Source: DATKNA01 sp963786765 (GTDB lineage Bacteria; Actinomycetota; Actinomycetes; Actinomycetales; Kineosporiaceae). From it: DNA of 64,000 nucleotides. A program made the position numbers and the translations under genes. The notes under the pieces were generated by a model. That model was not told the origin of the DNA. It was given only the letters and a program-made list of their open reading frames with translations, and made no database searches. The stretch is taken from assembly GCA_963786765.1 (NCBI GenBank), contig CAWBAJ010000028.1:62001-126000 (forward strand), in the 5' to 3' direction. Of the stretch, positions 1 through 8,990 are shown piece after piece; position 1 is the stretch's first letter; every line of letters starts with the position of its first letter.

Positions 1-334
1 GGGGCCATGCCGAGAGCACGTCCGCGAGCAGCGGGACGGGTACCCCGCCACGCAGGCCGGCGGCCCGCAGATCGGCCCAGCGGACGCCCGCGACGCGGCC
101 CTCGAGCTCCGTGAGCCGCTCGAGCCGGTCGTCGTGAAAGGCGACGAGCACGCCGTCCGCCGTGGCACGGACGTCCGTCTCCAGGTGGGTCGCCCCTGCC
201 AGGACCGCGGCCTCGAACGCCGGCATCGAGTTCTCCGGGACCGCGAGCGCCAGCCCGCGGTGGGCCAGCACGAACGGCCGGGGCACCCGCAGATAGGGGT
301 GCGCCGCCGGGAACGTGGGGCCGGAGTCGGACAC
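1..334 (-). CDS. Glycerophosphodiester phosphodiesterase family protein, N-terminal part (runs off window)
   Basis: Read on the minus strand from GTG at 334 (a second in-frame GTG lies at 340), the first 111 codons give the start of a GDPD TIM barrel: LAHRG near residue 24, PENS, LETDVRATADGVLV and the catalytic-type HDD. In the family, HRG, E-x-D and the HDD histidine bind the metal and attack glycerophosphodiesters, releasing glycerol 3-phosphate and an alcohol. No signal peptide is seen, so the enzyme is probably cytosolic. The rest of the barrel lies to the left of the window. It is the last of three minus-strand genes (CDF exporter, M15 peptidase, GDPD) with a 67-base gap before it. The family call is firm, the exact start less so. 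Confidence 0.85.
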   Translation of the reverse strand, partial: MSDSGPTFPAAHPYLRVPRPFVLAHRGLALAVPENSMPAFEAAVLAGATHLETDVRATADGVLVAFHDDRLERLTELEGRVAGVRWADLRAAGLRGGVPVPLLADVLSAWP

Positions 335-401
335 GCGCACATCATGGGGGTCGGCGGCCTGCACCGTCAGCCGGAGGCCGGCCGGACGGCGCCTGCGGAC
401 G

Positions 402-1670
402 TCAGCCGCCGAACTCCCAGTGCCACGGCTCCGGGAGCTTGCCGCTCGGCTCCGCCCACGCCGGGTGGAACCATCCGAACAGGGACGCGTTGGCGAGCAT
501 CCAGTCGTGGGTGGTGCTGCCGAACTGGTCGATGCCGCCGCACAGGTCGGTCGCCGTGCCCCAGCCGTGATTGCTGTAGCCGGGTCTGGCCGCCCAGCCG
601 GGGCGCTCCGCGGCGACCCGGACCTGGTCCTCGTAGGACCGGTAAGCGCTCGTGACGCAGATCGGGGACCCGAAGGTGGCCGCGTACGCCTGGCTCATCC
701 GGCTGAAGGCGTAAGCCGCGTCGGCCCGCAGGTACTTCCCGGGCGCCGCGGGCAGCGGGCACAGCAGCGCGACGGGGATCCGGCCGTTCGGGTAGGCGCC
801 GATGTCCCCGCCGGCGCAGTCGCCGACGGGGCCGAGCGGCGTCGTGTTGCCCGGACCACCGGTCCAGGTACCGGCGAGGGCGAGCGTTCGGGACTGCTCG
901 TCGGCCGCCGCCGACGCCTTGCGGGTCGCGTCGTACGTCTGCTGGACGCGCTGCAGGGCCGCCCGCTGCTCGGCGACGGCCGCGTCGGCCGCGTCCCGAG
1001 CGGCTCCGGCGGCGGCGGCGCCGGCGTCCGCAGCCTGCTGGGCCGATGTCGCGGCCTGCAGGGCCTGCTCCTGACGGGCCTGGGCGGTGCGCAGGTCGTC
1101 GAGGGCCCGTGCCTCGCCGTCGCCGACCGACTGCAGCCACGCCTTCGCGACCGCCAGGTCGTCGGTGCTCCCGCCGTCGAGGATCGTGAGCATGGCGGGG
1201 GAGTTGCGAAGCGCTCCGCCGTCTGTGTACACACGCCAGGCCCAGCGGCCGAGCTCCCGCCGCTGGTCGTCGACGTCCTGCTGCGCGCGCTGCAGGGCAG
1301 CCTGAGCTGTGGCGGCGTCCAGCTGCGCCTGCTGCTGGGCGAGAACCGCGGTGCGGTACCGCTCCAGCGCCTGGGCGGCGACGGCGGCCGCAGCAGTGAC
1401 GCCGGCCTGGGCGTGCTGGGCCTCGTCCGCCTGCTCACGCAGCTGCTGGTGGAGCTGGTCCGCACGTGCCTGCGCGGCCAGCTGCTCGGGCGTCGGCTGG
1501 CTCTCGGAGTCGCCGTCGGGCCCGGGGCTGTGGGCGCCCGTAGGTGTGGGCACGGCGCCGGCCGGGCTGGGGTCTACCGACGCGGGCAGGCCCGCAGCGG
1601 GCGTGCCGGCCACGACGAGGATCAGGACGGCGACGATTGCCGCCCTGAACCCGCCCCGCAATGCACCCAC
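402..1670 (-). CDS. Secreted M15 (VanY-type) D-Ala-D-Ala carboxypeptidase with coiled-coil stalk
   Basis: A 422-residue protein starting at GTG 1670. Residues 1-27 are a signal peptide (basic GGFRA, then AAIVAVLILVVAG). Residues about 55-290 are rich in Ala, Gln and Arg with heptad character (repeated AQ, QAL, AAAA), predicted as a long coiled coil. The C-terminal 120 residues are the M15B zinc peptidase fold: SAYRSYEDQ, then SNHGWGTATD with zinc ligands H368 and D375, and EPWHWEF with H417 as third ligand. The family trims the terminal D-Ala of peptidoglycan peptides outside the membrane. The coiled coil resembles those of cell-wall hydrolases that are recruited to division or secretion complexes; that role is inference. 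Confidence 0.88.
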   Translation of the reverse strand: MGALRGGFRAAIVAVLILVVAGTPAAGLPASVDPSPAGAVPTPTGAHSPGPDGDSESQPTPEQLAAQARADQLHQQLREQADEAQHAQAGVTAAAAVAAQALERYRTAVLAQQQAQLDAATAQAALQRAQQDVDDQRRELGRWAWRVYTDGGALRNSPAMLTILDGGSTDDLAVAKAWLQSVGDGEARALDDLRTAQARQEQALQAATSAQQAADAGAAAAGAARDAADAAVAEQRAALQRVQQTYDATRKASAAADEQSRTLALAGTWTGGPGNTTPLGPVGDCAGGDIGAYPNGRIPVALLCPLPAAPGKYLRADAAYAFSRMSQAYAATFGSPICVTSAYRSYEDQVRVAAERPGWAARPGYSNHGWGTATDLCGGIDQFGSTTHDWMLANASLFGWFHPAWAEPSGKLPEPWHWEFGG

Positions 1671-1734
1671 GGAAAGACCAACGGCCGATCGGGTGCCGGT
1701 CTGTAGGCACCGGACGGGTGACGAGCGTGCACGG

Positions 1735-2811
1735 TCAGTGCGCGGGCGCCCCGACAGGCTCGATGTGGACGTTCACGGCGTCGAGCTGGGGGAGGGACGC
1801 CCGCATCGCGGCTGCGGCGGCCGTGGCGATGTCGTGGCCCTGCGCCACGTTGAGGGTCCGGTCCACGGCGAGGACGGCGTCGGCCCGCACGCGGTGGCCG
1901 ATCCAGCGCAGCTTCACCTCCAGCACCTCGACCACGCCGGGGACGGCCCCGAGGATCTGCTCGGCCTGCGTCACGGTCTCAGGGTCGACACCGTCGAGCA
2001 GGCGCCGCCCGACGTCCCGGAGGGCGCCGAAGAGGATGACCACGATCGCGACGGTGATGACCAGGCCGACCAGAGGGTCGGCGAGCGGGAAGCCCAGGGC
2101 GACGCCGATCGCGCCGAGCACGACGCCAAGCGACGTGACGCCGTCCGCCTGGGCGTGCTTGCCGTCCGCCACCAGTGCGGCGGAGCCGATGCGGCGGCCC
2201 ACCCGGGTTCGGTGGATCGCGACGATCTCGTTCCCGAGGAAGCCGATGACCCCGGCTGCGGCCACGAACGGGAGCCTGGCGACAGGCCGCGGGTCCGCGA
2301 GCCCGCGAAGGCTCTCCCAGCCCGCGACCAGGGCGGACGCCGCGATCATCAGGACGACGAACAGGCCGGCGAGATCCTCCACCCGCCCGAGGCCGTAGGT
2401 GAAGCGCCGGCTCGGCGGGCGGCGCACCAGCACGAAGGCGATCCACAGCGGAACCGCGGTCAAGGCGTCGGACAGGTTGTGCACGGTGTCCGCGAGCAAC
2501 GCCACCGACCCCGACGCCATGGCGACGACGCCCTGCAGGAGGGCGGTCGCCCCGAGGACGACGAGGCTGGTGCGAACGGCGCGGACGCCGTCGGCGCTGG
2601 ACTCGAGGGCCGCGTCGGTGGACTGGGACGGGTCGTGGCTGTGCGGCCGGAGCACGTGCAGCACCCGGCCGAGCAGCCCTTCGTCCTCGTGCTCGTGCCC
2701 GGAAGCCTCCCCGTGCCCGTGCCCGTGCCCGTGCTCCTCCTCGTGCCCGGGATCCTCCTCGCGCTCGTTCCCGTGCTCGTGGCCGGGAGCCGCGTGAGTG
2801 TGCGCGCCCAT
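1735..2811 (-). CDS. Cation diffusion facilitator (CDF) metal exporter with His-rich N-terminus
   Basis: A 358-residue protein from ATG 2811. The first 60 residues are packed with His, Glu and Gly (HGHGHGEASGHEHEDE), a cytosolic metal-binding extension. The membrane part begins near residue 80; HNLSDAL (helix 2) and HAQADGVTSLG (helix 5) carry the His-Asp pairs that form the CDF transport site for Zn or a similar divalent ion, driven by proton exchange. The C-terminal 80 residues (ILGAVPGVVEVLEVKLRWIGHRV) are the cytosolic dimerisation domain. It is divergent from the LamG gene with 106 bases between starts, and M15 follows after 64 bases. Substrate (Zn, Co, Fe or Mn) cannot be told from the sequence. 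Confidence 0.93.
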   Translation of the reverse strand: MGAHTHAAPGHEHGNEREEDPGHEEEHGHGHGHGEASGHEHEDEGLLGRVLHVLRPHSHDPSQSTDAALESSADGVRAVRTSLVVLGATALLQGVVAMASGSVALLADTVHNLSDALTAVPLWIAFVLVRRPPSRRFTYGLGRVEDLAGLFVVLMIAASALVAGWESLRGLADPRPVARLPFVAAAGVIGFLGNEIVAIHRTRVGRRIGSAALVADGKHAQADGVTSLGVVLGAIGVALGFPLADPLVGLVITVAIVVILFGALRDVGRRLLDGVDPETVTQAEQILGAVPGVVEVLEVKLRWIGHRVRADAVLAVDRTLNVAQGHDIATAAAAAMRASLPQLDAVNVHIEPVGAPAH

Positions 2812-2917
2812 GCCGTCATGGTTCCAGCGGCAGCACGTCCGGTCGAGGCAACCCGCCCGCTGCGGCCATGAGCGGCCGCGCGCTCAAGTCCCGTCCGCTC
2901 CTGCCGACGGGGCGCAG

Positions 2918-5103
2918 GTGATCTTGCGAGGAGCCCCCGGCGACCCGCCCCGGCTGCCTCACACGGCCCGCGTCGCGCCGGTTCTCCGCGCGGTGCTCGT
3001 TCTCCTCGCCCTCGCGGGGGCGGCGTTCCCGCCGGTCGGGTCCGCACTCGCGATCATGACCAGTCGGGCCACGGTGACGGCGAACACCCTGAGCGCGGCT
3101 CCCGCCTTTCCCCGCTGCTACGGCGACGCGGTCCTCGGCGACAACCCCGTGGGTTACTGGCGGCTCGACGAGACCTCGGGCGCCAACGCGGCCGACGGCG
3201 TGGCCGCCAACACGGGCACCTACACGAACGAGGTGACCCTCGGCCAGGCCGGCGCCCTGCCTGAGACGGTGAACAACAAGGCGGCCACCTTCGACGGGGT
3301 CGACGACTACGTCGCGCTCGGCAACGCGGCGGCCCTCCAGCTCGGCAACGGGACCGCGGAGGCCTGGATCAAGACCTCGAACGCCGGCACGGGCGCCCGC
3401 GAGATCGTCGGCAAGCTCGGGGCGTACGCGATCTACCTGCAGGGCAACGTGCTGGCCACCTACGACTGGACCACCAGCACCGAATACAGCACGGGGATCA
3501 AGCTGGCCGACAGCACCTGGCACCACGTCGCGGTGACCTTCCAGAGCGGTGTCGCCAACGGCACCAAGATCTACGCGGACGGAGTCCTGCGCGGCACGGC
3601 CACGATCACGGTCTCCGATCAGTCGTCCCCGCTGCTGCTCGGCAACGAGAGCGGGTCCTCCAAGTACTTCACCGGGAGCATCGACGACGCCGCGGTGTAC
3701 GGCAGCGCGCTGACCGCGTCCCAGATCCGTTCGCACTACAACAGCGGCCGCTGCTACCTGGACGGGGTCCTGGCCGACAACCCGGCCGCCTACTGGCGGC
3801 TCGGGGAGGCCGTCGGAAACATCGCCGCCGACGGCATCCGGGGCCGGGACGGGACCTACGCGAACGGGCCGACCCTGAACCAGACCGGCGGGCTCAACGG
3901 CGACAGCAACCCCGCAGTCACCTTCGACGGCGTCGACGACTACGTCACGGTCCCGTACAATGCCGCCCTCAATCCCGCCCAGTTCACCGTCGAGGCCTGG
4001 GCCGAACCCACCGACATCTCGACCAAATGGCGGGCCGTGGTCAGCAGCTACAAGGGGAACAGCACCGGCACCGGCACCGGCTTCTGGCTCGGCACCGACG
4101 GCACCAGCTGGCTGTTCGAGACCTTCAACGGCACCTGGAACCGGGTGATCGGAGCCACAGTCGTGCTGGGCAGCTGGGCGCACCTGGTCGGCACCTACGA
4201 CGGCACCACCGTCAAGCTGTACGTCAACGGGATCCTGTCCGCCAGCGCCGCCGGCGGATACACCGCCAACAACAACGCGCAGCTGTCCATCGGCGCCACC
4301 CGCTACACCGACACGGGCTGGGCCAACCAGTTCACCGGCTCCCTGGATGAAGTCGCGATCTACAACGCCGCCCTGTCCCAGACCCGGATCCAGGCCCACT
4401 ACCTGCTCGCCCGCTCCTACCAGGACACTGTCCTCGACTCGAAGCCCGCCGGTTACTGGCGGCTGGGGGAGGGCTCGGGCACCACGGCGGCCGACGTTCT
4501 GAACGCCAATGCCGGAACCTACGAGAACGGCCCAGGTCTGGGTCAGCCCGGCGGGCTCGCGGGTGAAGCGGACACCGCGGCCAGTTTCGACGGGGTCGAC
4601 GACGACGTGCTCGGCCCCAACGCGTTCGGATATTCGGGCAGGGCGCCGATGTCGGTGGAGTTCTGGCTGAACCCGAGCACCGCCGGCCAGAACGGGTGGC
4701 GGGGCATCGTCTCCAAGCAGAGCGGAACCCCGACCAGTCGGGACGGCTGGGCGGTGTGGCTGGGGCCGGCGAACGATGCCACCTACGGCAACAGGATCGC
4801 GTTCGACCGGTGGCTGGGCACGACACATCACTTCTTCTCGGGGACGATCCAGCTGGCGGTCGGCTCCTGGTACCACGGTGTCGTGACCTACGACGGCTCG
4901 ACGGTCAAGTTCTACGCCAACGGCGCGTTCGACACCTCGGGAGCGGAGGCCTCTCCACGAACAACGCGACCACGCCGCTGCGATTCGCGTCGATCGTGAC
5001 GGGCACCGAACACTACGGCGGGCTGCTGGACGACGTCGCCCTGTACAGCAGGGCGCTCTCCGCGACCGAGGTCAAGCTGCACTACGACTCCGGGCGGCAG
5101 TGA
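2918..5103 (+). CDS. Secreted protein with three LamG-like repeats (one frame break)
   Basis: I place the start at GTG 2918, giving an N-terminal signal segment (RAVLVLLALAGAAFPPVGSALA) before the mature part. Three repeats of about 210-220 residues follow, each opening with a nearly identical line: YGDAVLGDNPVGYWRLDE (from 3119), YLDGVLADNPAAYWRLGE (3756) and YQDTVLDSKPAGYWRLGE (4419), and each ending in a DEVAIY/DDVALYS strand and an R/L-x-HY tail. This is the concanavalin-A-like LamG_3 fold, usually a carbohydrate- or surface-binding module. Near 4945 the frame breaks: the third repeat continues in another frame (STNNATTPLRFASI ... KLHYDSGRQ) to the stop at 5103, which overlaps the next start by one base (TGATG). 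Total about 728 residues. The ligand is unknown. Confidence 0.82.
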
Positions 5104-5698
5104 TGTCGCGGGTGCTTCGTGGTGCGAACGGGCGCATCGTCGGGTCCGCGCTCCTGGCCCTCGTGCTGGCCGTCGCGTGGAGCCAGGACGTCCTGGCCGC
5201 GTTCACCACGCAGAAGAGCGCGGGGCCCTCACCTTCACCAGCAGCACGATCACGCTGACGACGGGCCCGACGACGGCGCTGCTCACGTACAGCACCATGA
5301 AGCCGGGTGACAACGTCACCAACAGCATCACGGTGACGAACTCCGGCGGCTCCCAACTGCGCTACGCGATCTCGTCCTCGGCCACCAACGCGGACGGCAA
5401 GGGTCTGAAGGACCAGCTCGTCCTGACGATCAAGACCGTCGACGCCACCCTCCCGGCGACGCCGTGCGACGACTTCGACGGCACGGTGCTGTACAGCGGC
5501 GACCTGGACTCCACCGCGGGCAAGCTGGTCGGCGACAACGCGCAGGGCTTCCAGGCCGGCGACCGGACGCTGAGCCCTTCGACGAGCGAGGTCCTGTGCT
5601 TCCGGGCCAGCCTGCCGTTGGCCGACGGAACCGCGTTCCAGAGCGCGAGCACGACCGGGACGTTCACCTTCGACGCCGAGCAGACGGCGAACAACTGA
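5103..5698 (+). CDS. TasA/camelysin-like secreted protein (one frame break)
   Basis: ATG 5103 gives a signal peptide (GRIVGSALLALVLAVAWSQDVLAAFTTQKS). About 40 codons in, near 5225, the frame breaks; the other frame continues FTSSTITLTTGP ... STMKPGDNVTNSITVTNSG ... LRYAIS and ends FTFDAEQTANN at 5698. The pattern signal peptide, then A-F-T after the cleavage site, then KPGD.....I.V.NSG is that of the TasA/camelysin (M73) family, fibre or surface proteins processed by SipW-type signal peptidases. The overlap with the LamG stop and the signal peptidase gene one base downstream mark a three-gene export unit. Total about 198 residues. The break is most likely a sequence error; a real null allele is possible. 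Confidence 0.78.
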
Positions 5699-5699
5699 G

Positions 5700-6284
5700 A
5701 TGCGCAGCTTCGCCGGCCGGCTGCTCGGCGTGTTCCGCGTCGCCGTGCTCGTGGCCGCCCTCGCCGGCGTGCTCGTCCTGCTCGCCGGGCATCTGCTCGG
5801 CTGGTCGGCCCTGGTCGTCCGCAGCGGCAGCATGGAGCCCGACGTGCCGGTCGGGGGCCTCGTCGTCGCACAGCCGGCCGCCCCCGGCGACGTGCACCTG
5901 GGGGACGTCGTCGCCGTTCCCCGGGAGATGAGCGGCCGGCACGTTCTCGTCCTCCACCGCGTCGTCGTCCTGACCGAACGGGACGGACAGCGGCAGGCGC
6001 AGCTGAAGGGGGACGCGAATCCCGTTCCGGATCCTGAGCCGGTCGTGCTGGACCGCCCGTTGGCGCGGAGCGTCGTGGTCGTGCCCGTCGCCGGGTACGC
6101 CGTCGCCGCCGCGCGCGTGGCGCTCGCGCCGTCCCGCGTTCTCCTGGTGCTGGCCGGCGTCCTGGGCCTCGTGCTCATCTGGCGGCGCCGGCCGGCTCCC
6201 GGAATCAATGGGCGAGAGAGCACCGCGCCCGTGGAGTACGCTGGACGAGTGCGGCAGAACCTTCTTCTTCGCCGGCCGCGCTGA
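5700..6284 (+). CDS. SipW-like type I signal peptidase
   Basis: A 194-residue protein from ATG 5700, directly after the TasA-like stop. Residues 10-33 form a membrane helix; S44 in RSGSMEP is the catalytic serine; HVLVLHRVV supplies the histidine expected in the ER/archaeal-type (SipW) Ser-His enzymes instead of the usual lysine; LKGDANPVPDPEPV is the conserved box after it. A second membrane helix (SRVLLVLAGVLGLVLIW) ends at about residue 164. The last 30 residues (to VRQNLLLRRPR) lie beyond the normal end of the family and coincide with a candidate leuS promoter and leader peptide. By position the enzyme should process the two secreted proteins encoded upstream. Confidence 0.85.
   Translation: MRSFAGRLLGVFRVAVLVAALAGVLVLLAGHLLGWSALVVRSGSMEPDVPVGGLVVAQPAAPGDVHLGDVVAVPREMSGRHVLVLHRVVVLTERDGQRQAQLKGDANPVPDPEPVVLDRPLARSVVVVPVAGYAVAAARVALAPSRVLLVLAGVLGLVLIWRRRPAPGINGRESTAPVEYAGRVRQNLLLRRPR
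6237..6251 (+). promoter_or_regulatory. Candidate leaderless promoter (-10) of the leuS leader
   Basis: TACGCT at 6237-6242 fits the actinobacterial -10 pattern TANNNT and is followed six bases later by GTG 6249, the arrangement of a leaderless transcript. It lies inside the 3' end of the signal peptidase gene. No clear -35 box is visible. Inference from sequence only. Confidence 0.45.
6249..6284 (+). CDS. Candidate leucine leader peptide upstream of leuS
   Basis: GTG 6249 opens an 11-codon frame reading V-R-Q-N-L-L-L-R-R-P-R and stopping at TGA 6282. Its three leucine codons are consecutive CTT triplets (6261-6269), a leucine codon that is rare in this G+C-rich window, where CTG and CTC dominate. 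A hairpin and a perfect rho-independent terminator follow before leuS. This is the classical layout of ribosome-mediated attenuation: stalling at Leu codons when charged tRNA-Leu is low would change downstream folding. The same codons are also the in-frame end of the signal peptidase, so they may be translated from both transcripts. Leader function is inferred. Confidence 0.5.
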   Translation: MRQNLLLRRPR

Positions 6285-6290
6285 CTCGCC

Positions 6291-6310
6291 GCCCGTCGGG
6301 CTCGACGGGC
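6291..6310 (+). promoter_or_regulatory. Hairpin between leader peptide and terminator
   Basis: GCCCGTC (6291-6297) pairs with GACGGGC (6304-6310) around a short loop. Just outside, GCCGCGC (6275-6281, over the last leader codons) is complementary to GCGCGGC (6319-6325, at the foot of the terminator), so the region can adopt more than one fold. GAGG at 6312-6315 can also pair with CCTC at 6330-6333 and so compete with the terminator stem. Confidence 0.45.
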
Positions 6311-6325
6311 CGAGGTCCGCGCGGC

Positions 6326-6351
6326 GACCCCTCCTGTGCGAGGGGTCTTTT
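6326..6351 (+). terminator. Rho-independent terminator / attenuator upstream of leuS
   Basis: GACCCCTC (6326-6333) and GAGGGGTC (6340-6347) form a perfect 8-bp stem with a 6-base loop, followed by TTTT (6348-6351). It lies 59 bases before the leuS start. It could end the LamG/TasA/signal peptidase transcript, act as the leuS attenuator, or both. Confidence 0.75.
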
Positions 6352-6409
6352 GCTGTCCGCACACGCCGTTGCCGCGAGGGCGAGCCGCCCCCGAGAGACG
6401 AGGGACATC

Positions 6410-8924
6410 GTGACCGACACCACGACCCGCGCGGAGCGCCCAGCCGCGCCCGAGCGCGACGCCGCCTACGACGCAGCAGCGCTGCAGGAGAAGTGGCTGC
6501 CGGTCTGGGACGAGCTCGCGCCCTTCCGTTCCGGGCGGCCCGGCGACGACCGCCCGCGGGCCTACGTGCTCGACATGTTCCCCTACCCCTCGGGCGACCT
6601 GCACATGGGGCACGCCGAGGCGTACGCGCTGGGGGACGTCATCGCCCGGTACCGGGTGCAGCGCGGGTACAACGTTCTGCACCCGATCGGCTGGGACTCC
6701 TTCGGTCTGCCCGCCGAGAACGCGGCCATCAATCGGGGCCAGGACCCGCGGGTGTGGACGTACGCGAACATCGAGCAGCAGAAGGCCTCGATGCGCCGGT
6801 ACGCCTGCTCGTTCGACTGGGACCGGACCCTGTACACCTCCGACCCGGAGTACTACCGCTGGAACCAGTGGCTGTTCCTGCGGTTCTTCGAGCGCGGCCT
6901 GGCCTACCGCAAGCCGTCGATGGTCAACTGGTGCCCGAAGGACCAGACGGTGCTGGCGAACGAGCAGGTCGTCGGCGGCCGTTGCGAGCGCTGCGACACC
7001 CCGGTCACCAAGAAGAAGCTGACGCAGTGGTACTTCAAGATCACGGAGTATGCCGACCGGCTGCTGGACGACATGGCGCAGCTGGAGGGTCGCTGGCACG
7101 ACAAGGTCCTGACGATGCAGCGCAACTGGATCGGGCGCTCCCGCGGTGCCGACGTCCGGTTCGCGATCGAGGGCCGCGACGAGCCCGTCACCATCTACAC
7201 GACCCGGCCCGACACGCTGTACGGGGCCACGTTCTTCGTCGTCGCGGCCGACTCGGAGCTGGCGGCCGAGCTGGCGCAGGGGAGCCCGGCGCAGGCGGAG
7301 TTCGAGGCGTACCTGGAGCAGGTGCGCCGGACCAGCGAGATCGACCGCCTGTCGAGCGAGCGCGAGAAGACCGGGGTCTTCCTGCACCGGTACGCGATCA
7401 ATCCGGTCAACGGGGAGCGGCTGCCGGTGTGGGCGGCGGACTACGTGCTGGCCGACTACGGGCACGGCGCGATCATGGCCGTTCCCGCGCACGACCAGCG
7501 CGACCTGGACTTCGCCCGCACCTTCGGGCTGCCCGTGCGGGTGGTCGTCGAGACGGGGGAGCGCGCACCCTGCGGAGACGGGCGTCGCCACCTCGGGGGA
7601 CGGCGTCCTGGTGAACAGCGGCCCCCTGGACGGGCTGCGCAAGGAGGCAGGCGATCGAGCGCATCGTCGACGTCCTGCGCGAGCGCGGGACGGGGGACGG
7701 CGCCGTCAACTACCGGCTGCGTGACTGGCTGGTCTCGCGGCAGCGGTACTGGGGGACGCCCATCCCGATCGTGCACTGCCCCACCTGCGGAGAGGTGCCC
7801 GTCCCGGACGACCAGCTGCCGGTGACGCTGCCGCCGACCGAGGGGCTGGACCTGAAGCCCAAGGGCACCTCGCCGCTGGGCGCGGCGCGGGACTGGGTGG
7901 AGGTGCCCTGCCCGCGCTGCGGCGGCCCCGGGGAGCGGGACACCGACACGATGGACACCTTCGTCGACTCGTCGTGGTACTTCCTGCGCTACTGCTCCAC
8001 GGGCCGCGACGACGTCCCGTTCGACGTGGCCGAGGTGGAGAAGTGGCTGCCGGTCGACCAGTACGTCGGCGGCATCACGCACGCGATCCTGCACCTGCTG
8101 TACGCGCGGTTCTTCACCAAGGTGCTCTACGACATGGGCATGGTCTCGTTCACCGAGCCGTTCACCCGGCTGCTGAACCAGGGCATGGTCGTCATGGACG
8201 GATCCGCGATGAGCAAGTCGCGCGGGAACCTGGTGCGGCTGACGGACGAGCTGGCCGAGCACGGCGTCGACGCCGTGCGGCTGACCATGGTGTTCGCCGG
8301 GCCTCCCGAGGACGACATCGACTGGGCCGACGTCTCGCCCGCCGGTTCGGCGAAGTTCCTGGCCCGCGCCTGGCGGCTGGCCGGGGAGGTCACCAGCCGA
8401 CCGGGCACCGATCCGGCGGACGGCGACCCGGCGCTGCGGCGCGCCACCGCGCGCGCGGTCGACGAGGCGACCCGTGCCGTCGAGACGATGCGCTTCAACG
8501 TCGCCGTCGCCCGCGTGATGGAGCTGGTGAACGCGACTCGCAAGGCGATCGACGGCGGGACGGCGGACCCGGGGGCGCCGACCCTGCCGTCCGGGAGGCC
8601 GTCGAGGCGATCGCGGTCCTGCTCTCGCTGTTCGCGCCGTACACGGCCGAGGACATGTGGCAGCGGCTGGGGCACGAGCCGACGGTGGCGCTGGCCGGGT
8701 GGCCCGTCGCCGACCCGGCACTGCTGGTGGAGGAGACGGTCACCTGCGTCGTGCAGGTGGCCGGCAAGGTGCGGGCCCGGCTGGAGGTGCCGCCGTCGGT
8801 GGACGAGCCGGCGCTGCGGGAGCTGGCGCTGGCCGATCCCGGCGTTGTCCGCGCCCTGGAGGGGCGGGACGTCCGCACCGTGATCGTGCGCGCCCCGAAG
8901 CTGGTGAACATCGTTCCGGCGTGA
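6410..8924 (+). CDS. leuS: Leucyl-tRNA synthetase (three frame breaks)
   Basis: Start GTG 6410 after GAGGG. The protein charges tRNA-Leu in the cytosol. Visible class I features: PYPSGDLHMGHAEAY with the HMGH signature near residue 65, the editing domain with TTRPDTLYGATFF, zinc-type cysteine pairs, MSKSRGN (KMSKS loop, near 8210) and the C-terminal CVVQVAGKVRARLEV ... IVRAPKLVNIVPA. The reading frame changes near 7565, 7650 and 8587; the conserved sequence is complete across the three frames (about 837 residues, normal for the family). An essential gene cannot carry three real frameshifts, so these are almost surely sequence errors. Regulation by leucine attenuation is proposed from the upstream leader peptide and terminator. 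The stop codon lies inside a 30-bp direct duplication. Confidence 0.93.
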
Positions 8925-8970
8925 GCCGGGGCGCATCAGCTCGTTCCGGCGTGAGCCGGGGCGCATCGGC
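8911..8970 (+). repeat. 30-bp direct duplication over the leuS stop codon
   Basis: The 30 bases 8911-8940 are repeated at 8941-8970 with one change (ATCAGC to ATCGGC), and a decayed third copy begins at 8971 (TCGTCCCGGCCTGA). The first unit carries the leuS codons IVPA-stop. A short local duplication at the gene end, probably by slippage. Confidence 0.85.
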
Positions 8971-8990
8971 TCGTCCCGGCCTGACGGCTG

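Noticed and set aside
2816..4876. A 686-codon open frame antisense to the LamG gene
   Set aside because: It is a G+C-driven mirror of a clearly conserved protein, with no recognisable domain and Gly/Val/Arg-rich composition.
6291..6351. T-box riboswitch for leuS
   Set aside because: No T-box core or specifier-loop arrangement is visible; a short Leu-codon frame before a terminator fits leader-peptide attenuation better.
7565..8590. Programmed frameshifting in leuS
   Set aside because: Three breaks with no slippery heptamer pattern, and similar breaks in many unrelated genes, point to sequence error.
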